Of a stretch of 8,497 bases of DNA, positions 6,553 to 8,497 are shown piece by piece. The translations under genes and the position numbers were made by a program. The DNA lies in assembly GCA_002400675.1 (NCBI GenBank), contig NVQY01000102.1, forward strand, positions 1 to 8,497, given 5' to 3'. The notes below the pieces were generated by a model, which saw only the letters and a program-made list of their open reading frames with translations, had not been told where the DNA came from and searched no databases. The stretch is from Paracoccaceae bacterium. GTDB taxonomy: Bacteria; Pseudomonadota; Alphaproteobacteria; Rhodobacterales; Rhodobacteraceae. Position 1 is the stretch's first letter, and each line of letters begins with the position of its first letter.

Positions 6553-7610
6553 TGTCCATGGCTAGTGACATGACGGAAGGGCGGCGCAAGTCGCCCTTTC
6601 ATCTCTTTATGATCCGGGCGATCAAGACATTGGCGACCATCGCCGTGACCATGTTTGGCCTGTTGTTCATCACCTTCTTCATTGGCCGCGTGATGCCCGT
6701 CGATCCGGTTCTTTCGATCGTCGGTGAACGCGCCACCAAGGAAATTTACGATGCGGCCTATATCAAGCTGGGCCTTGATAAACCGCTGATCGTGCAGTTT
6801 TTCATCTATGTCTGGGACGTGATGCAGGGCGATTTCGGCCAGTCCCTGCGCACCGGATTCCCGGTTGCGGGTGACATCAAACGGGTTTTCCCTGCGACAC
6901 TGGAACTGGCCACGCTTGGCACCATGATCGGTGTGCTGATCGGTGTGCCGCTGGGCGTTATGGCGGCTGTCAAACGCGGGTCATGGATTGACCAGGTTGC
7001 CCGCGTTGTCGCCCTTATCGGCTATTCCATGCCGGTGTTCTGGATCGGTCTGATCGGTCTGTTGGTACTTTATGGTATGCTGGGCTGGGTCGATGGGCCG
7101 GGCCGTCTGGATGTGTTCAACGAAGACATCATCCCCCCCATCACCGGTATGATCCTGATCGACAGCGCGCTTGCGGGCGACTGGTTCATCTTCAAGGATG
7201 CGTTTTCGCATATCGTGCTGCCCGCCTCGCTGCTGGGGTATTATTCGCTGGCCTACATAAGCCGCATGACGCGATCCTTCATGCTGGAACAGCTAAGCAG
7301 CGAATACATCGTCACCGCCCGCGTCAAAGGCATGTCCGAACACGCGGTGGTCTGGAAGCACGCGTTTGGCAACATCCGGGTGCAACTGATCACGGTGATC
7401 GCGCTGTCATACGCCGGCCTGTTGGAAGGCTCGGTTCTGACCGAAATCATCTTCGCGTGGCCCGGCATCGGGTCGTATATCACCACGTCATTGCTGTCAG
7501 CGGATATGAACGCCGTCATGGGCGGCACGGTGGTAGTTGGGTTGGTGTTCGTGTTGCTGAACATATTCGCCGACCTGCTGTACAAATTCTTTGATCCGAG
7601 GGCGAAATGA
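6552..7610 (+). CDS. ABC peptide transporter permease, DppB type
   Basis: Inner-membrane channel subunit of 352 residues, with the usual N-terminal membrane segment (about 24-46) and five more further on. Family landmarks are VDPV after the first segment, LGLDKPLIVQF, GDFGQSLRTG, and LELATLG at the start of the core domain. The EAA loop that contacts the ATPase begins at residue 251 (EYIVTARVKGMSEHAV). EIIFAWPGIGSY follows near the C-terminus. The region between the fourth and fifth segments carries a long periplasmic stretch with DIIPPITGM, seen in one DppB subgroup. The start is the TAATG overlap with the binding-protein gene; an ATG two codons downstream (6558) is possible. No ribosome binding site of its own is strong, so translation is probably coupled. 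The end overlaps the next gene as ATGA. Confidence 0.94.
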   Translation: MSMASDMTEGRRKSPFHLFMIRAIKTLATIAVTMFGLLFITFFIGRVMPVDPVLSIVGERATKEIYDAAYIKLGLDKPLIVQFFIYVWDVMQGDFGQSLRTGFPVAGDIKRVFPATLELATLGTMIGVLIGVPLGVMAAVKRGSWIDQVARVVALIGYSMPVFWIGLIGLLVLYGMLGWVDGPGRLDVFNEDIIPPITGMILIDSALAGDWFIFKDAFSHIVLPASLLGYYSLAYISRMTRSFMLEQLSSEYIVTARVKGMSEHAVVWKHAFGNIRVQLITVIALSYAGLLEGSVLTEIIFAWPGIGSYITTSLLSADMNAVMGGTVVVGLVFVLLNIFADLLYKFFDPRAK

Positions 7611-8497
7611 GCGTGACCGAAACCCCGCAGGGCGGCCTGAAGGCGTGGCTGCTGACCGATACGCCAACCTCGCGCAGACAGGCCAAGATGGCGTCGATGT
7701 ATCAGGGCTGGCTGTCGTTCCGGGGCAACCATATGGCTATGTTCGGCTTTGGCATTCTGTTGTTTCTGGTGTTTGTCGCCATCTTTGCACCATGGCTGGC
7801 CCCGCATGACCCGCTGGCGCAGGATCTGGCCGCGCGGCTGCAACCTCCGGGGTCTGAAAACTATATCCTGGGGTCGGATTCACTGGGGCGTGATATCCTC
7901 AGCCGGTTGTTATATGGGTCGCGCATCACCCTGTATATCGTCACCATGGTAGCGATCATCGCGCCGGTGGCCGGGCTGTTTGTCGGCACGGTGGCGGGCT
8001 ATAACGGCGGGTGGATCGACATCGTCCTGATGCGTATCACCGATATCTTTCTGGCCTTCCCACGCCTTGTTCTGGCGCTGGCCTTTGTTGCGGCGCTGGG
8101 GGCGGGGATCGAAAACGCGGTGCTGGCGATCTCGCTGACCGCTTGGCCGCCTTATGCGCGCATGGCGCGGGCGGAAACCCTGACCATCCGCCATTCGGAC
8201 TATATCCACGCGATCCGTCTGCAAGGGGCCGGGCCGTTGCGGATCATCACCAAACATATCTGGCCACTGTGTATCTCGTCGCTGGTGGTTCGGGTGACGC
8301 TTGATATGGCCGGGATCATTCTGGCCGCCGCCGGTCTTGGGTTCCTTGGCCTTGGCGCGCAACCACCCAGCCCCGAATGGGGCGCGATGATTTCCGAGGG
8401 GCGCAAGGCCCAAAGCCTGGCTACCCACAGCCACGGAGTCGTGATCCTGGTCTTGGAGCCGGTATGGGTCGCACTGTTCGCTGCAGGATGGTTCAGT
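7607..8497 (+). CDS. ABC peptide transporter permease, DppC type (3' end missing or replaced)
   Basis: Second channel subunit, partner of the DppB-type protein. The frame is open for 297 codons from the ATG at 7607 to the window end without a stop. Visible in order are a cytoplasmic N-terminus, a first membrane segment at about 46-66, LAPHDPLAQDL, the family motif LGSDSLGRDILSRLLYGSR, core membrane segments, the ATPase-contact EAA loop from residue 198 (DYIHAIRLQGAG), and GFLGLGAQPPSPEWGAMISEGRK ending at residue 267. The family normally continues with about 30-40 residues that include W-x-A-x-x-P-G and a last membrane helix. Here, from residue 268 (base 8408), the sequence is not DppC-like in any forward frame. 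The gene is therefore secure up to 8407, while its end is suspect. Confidence 0.88.
   Translation, partial: MSVTETPQGGLKAWLLTDTPTSRRQAKMASMYQGWLSFRGNHMAMFGFGILLFLVFVAIFAPWLAPHDPLAQDLAARLQPPGSENYILGSDSLGRDILSRLLYGSRITLYIVTMVAIIAPVAGLFVGTVAGYNGGWIDIVLMRITDIFLAFPRLVLALAFVAALGAGIENAVLAISLTAWPPYARMARAETLTIRHSDYIHAIRLQGAGPLRIITKHIWPLCISSLVVRVTLDMAGIILAAAGLGFLGLGAQPPSPEWGAMISEGRKAQSLATHSHGVVILVLEPVWVALFAAGWFS
8408..8497 (+). other. Tail unlike the DppC family, resembling an EamA/DMT transporter segment
   Basis: The last 90 bases, read in the permease frame, give AQSLATHSHG followed by VVILVLEPVWVALFAAG. An LEPV-x-A-L-F core after a hydrophobic run is characteristic of the second half of EamA/DMT-superfamily transporters and is not expected in DppC. 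A join of two unrelated sequences at about 8400-8412 would explain it, either as an assembly chimera at a contig end or as a real recombination. The family resemblance is judged by eye only. Confidence 0.45.

Overview
The window looks like chromosomal DNA from an alphaproteobacterium, most likely of the Rhodobacterales/Roseobacter group. This rests on its high GC, tight ATGA and TAATG gene junctions, codon bias and protein style. It is inference: there is no rRNA, tRNA or marker gene here.

Layout. (1) Bases 1-2586, minus strand: two translationally coupled genes of unknown function. The first encodes a 306-residue, almost wholly helical, charged protein. The second encodes a large helical protein of at least 556 residues that runs off the left edge and carries about four degenerate 40-47-residue repeats. 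Neither matches a family I recognise. A perfect 15-base palindrome sits directly against the ribosome binding site of the first gene. (2) Bases 2704-3573, minus strand: a TauE/SafE-family membrane permease for an anion or sulfur compound. (3) Bases 3574-3849: a divergent intergenic region with an AT-rich core and one candidate promoter facing each way. (4) Bases 3850-8497, plus strand: a peptide-uptake operon. It encodes a cytoplasmic family M19 dipeptidase, a periplasmic family 5 solute-binding protein, a DppB-type permease and a DppC-type permease. The genes are 18 bp apart or overlap by 1 and 4 bases.

How the genes work together. The binding protein would capture a peptide in the periplasm and the two permeases would form the channel. 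The M19 enzyme, which has no signal peptide, would cleave the imported dipeptide inside the cell. No ATPase gene lies in the window, so the ABC importer is incomplete here.

Most notable points. The two-gene left operon is the best candidate for something undescribed. At the extreme right end (from about 8408) the DppC reading frame stops looking like DppC just after its conserved SEGRK motif. It continues as something resembling an EamA/DMT transporter segment with an LEPV motif, which suggests a chimeric contig end or a real recombination junction. I saw no RNA genes, CRISPR arrays or insertion sequences.
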